Shown: positions 33,102 through 34,810 of the stretch, in pieces
Layout of the letters: each line of letters opens with the position of its first letter
Numbering within the stretch: position 1 is the stretch's first letter
DNA from: Acidobacteriota bacterium
GTDB taxonomy: Bacteria > Acidobacteriota > Blastocatellia > Pyrinomonadales > Pyrinomonadaceae
Assembly (NCBI GenBank): GCA_020199995.1
Contig: JAIVJM010000193.1
Location: forward strand, 1 to 34,810
DNA: 34,810 nucleotides
Direction: 5' to 3'
Notes under the pieces: model-generated
The model's database searches: none
The model's input: only the letters and a program-made list of their open reading frames with translations
Told to the model about the DNA's origin: nothing
Made by a program: the position numbers and the translations under genes

Positions 33102-34810
33102 ATGGAAGCCGCGACGAGCAAACAGCGTTTCGCCAGTAAATTCACGTGGCTTGTCATCGCCATGGGGTGGGGGGTTTGTCTTTTTTCGGTCTACCAACTG
33201 ACCCAGCGCTCTCTGGCGCGATTTGATCTGACCCTTGTCATCGTGGCATTCCTCACCGCCGCCATCGGCTCGCGCGTGGCGGTCGCATCTTTCTGACGAT
33301 GCTGCTCTACGGCGGCGAGGCGGCAATACTGCTCGCCGCCCTTGACGGTATCTGCGTTTCCCTACGCATCAGCCGGAAGCTTCGCACCTATCTCTTCAAC
33401 TCGTCCGTCTTAGCGTGCTCGACCTTCATCACCGTCTGGACGCTCCGTCTCCTCTTCGGCCCCATCATAGACCTGCCGACCTACAACATCTCAGCCTTCT
33501 CCATCACTGCGATTTGCGTGATGGGGCTCGTGCAGTACGTCTTCAACTCCGGGCTGGTCGCCGCGCAACAATCTTTCAAGATCAACGAGCCGTTCTGGTC
33601 CACTTGGCGCAAGTATTACCTCTGGAGTTCGATGACTTATTTCGCCGGGGCGTCTGCCGCCGGAATAATCGCCAAGCTCGTCAATTCGGTCGGATTCTAC
33701 GCCGTTTTGGCGACCGCGCCGATCATCGCCATCGTCTACATCACCTACTCGACCTACGTGAAAAACGTTGAGGCCTCCGCGAGACAGGCGGAACTGGCCG
33801 AACAACACGTCGAAGAACTCTCCCGCTACATCACGGAGCAGGAGCGCATCCGCGAGCAGTTCGCCCAGCTCGAAAAACTCTCCGCCCTTGGCGAGTTGGC
33901 CTCCGGCGTGGCGCACGATTTCAACAACACTCTCGCCGGAATTCTCGGGCGCGCGCAGCTCATGTTGATGCGCACGCAAGACCCCGAGGTCATTCGCTGT
34001 CTGAGGATCATCGCCAAGTCCGCACAGGACGGCGCGCATACGGTCAAGCGCATTCAGGACTTCGCGCGCCAGCGCCGCGATAAGAATTTCGAGTTGGTCG
34101 CGGTAGACCAGCTGCTGCCGGAAATCATCGAGATCACGCGCCCCCGCTGGAAAGACTCTTCCGAAGCGTCTAACGTCCACATCAAATTCGAGTCGCGCAT
34201 CAGCACCAACGCATTCATCATGGGCGACGAGTCCGAGTTGCGCGAGGTCTTGGTAAACATCATCTTCAACGCCGTGGACGCGATGCCGCAGGGCGGGACG
34301 ATTACCCTTTCCGCTGAAGAGGTGGGCGACTCAGTCGCAATCTCTATCAGCGATACGGGCGCGGGTATGAGCTCCGAAGTGCGTTCGCGCATCTTCGACC
34401 CGTTCTTCACGACGAAAGGCAAGGCAGGGCTGGGGCTCGGGCTCGCGGTCAGTTATGGCATCATCGCCCGTCACGAGGGGACAATCAACGTGGAGTCGGA
34501 GGTCGAGTGCGGCACCACTTTCACCATCTCAATACCGATGGCCGATATGAGTGCGGAGTCGGGCCGCGTGGTGAAAAACCTTCTCGAACAGCCCGCGCCG
34601 CTCTCGCTGCCTTCGCGAGCACAGAAGCTCAGAATTCTGGTGGTGGATGATGAAGCCCCGTTGCGCGAAATCCTGCGCGAGATGCTTGAACACCAAGGCC
34701 ACGAGGTGAGGCTGGCCGAGGCAGGCAATCAGGCCCTTGAGCTGTTAGGCGCTGAAAAGTTCGACGCCGTCTTCACAGACATCGGAATGCCCGAGATGAA
34801 CGGCTGGGAG
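33102..34810 (+). pseudogene. Membrane hybrid sensor histidine kinase, broken in the sensor domain (partial at window end)
   Basis: The first frame (33102-33296) encodes two hydrophobic segments (FTWLVIAMGWGVCLFSVY, LTLVIVAFLTAAIGSRVAVA) and stops at a TGA. Two bases later ATG 33299 opens a second frame that runs to the window end without a stop. It encodes further helices (LLYGGEAAILLAALDGICV and on), a coiled coil, a HisKA domain with LGELASGVAHDFNNTLAG (His at 33914-33916) and HATPase motifs (NIIFNAVDAMPQGG, ISDTGAG, GLGLGLAVSYG). A receiver domain begins at KLRILVVDDEAP and is cut by the edge. As I recall, homologues keep about 15 residues between GSRVAV and (F)IFLTML. That segment is missing here and the frame is lost. 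Reinitiation at 33299 could still make the kinase part. Confidence 0.8.

Overview
The window is GC-rich bacterial chromosome. It has no rRNA, tRNA, CRISPR array, phage module or insertion sequence that I can recognise. Gene content suggests an Acidobacteriota member, probably Blastocatellia/Pyrinomonadaceae-like: a DUF4331 protein next to a TPR protein and a NicO-type metal transporter, a multi-PAS kinase with a NarL-type regulator, and a subtilase with a GVVIGD-repeat tail. This is inference from gene style; there is no marker gene.

Layout. 1-682: no recognised gene. 683-4722 (minus): four genes reading leftward, GNAT, CgeB-like glycosyltransferase, FkbM methyltransferase and GT61-like glycosyltransferase, with a heptamer-based inverted repeat between the last two. 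4922-8387 (plus): five-PAS histidine kinase overlapping a LuxR/NarL response regulator. 8877-14635: secreted DUF4331 protein, TPR protein, small zinc-ribbon membrane protein and an unusual NicO+NiCoT fusion transporter. 14674-21094: DegT aminotransferase, GT2, GDP-fucose-synthase-like epimerase, asparagine synthase and GT4, a tight surface-glycan cluster. 21138-22373: BON lipoprotein and a secreted DUF4440/NTF2-like protein. 22449-23785: AT-richer Dam-type methylase beside the decapitated, frameshifted remnant of an ABC transporter ATPase. 23872-27685: MHS-family MFS transporter, flavin monooxygenase and SDR, the last two translationally coupled. 28068-29636 (minus): AlkA-like glycosylase and a phytanoyl-CoA-dioxygenase-like gene that has lost part of its active site. 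30085-34810: secreted S8 peptidase, DUF4081-GNAT protein and a membrane hybrid histidine kinase whose sensor domain is broken by a small deletion; it runs off the window.

How it fits together. The two glycan blocks (683-4722 and 14674-21094) supply glycosyl, methyl, acetyl and amino transfer functions and probably decorate a polysaccharide or glycoprotein. The 8877-14635 block looks like an envelope module centred on divalent-metal transport. From about 22 kb rightwards there are several lesions: an ABC remnant, a PhyH deletion, a sensor-kinase deletion and an in-frame duplication in the monooxygenase. The most notable items are the active-site deletion in the PhyH gene, the broken kinase with a stop-restart junction, the GVVIGD repeat tail of the subtilase, the double metal-transporter fusion, and the heptamer inverted repeat.
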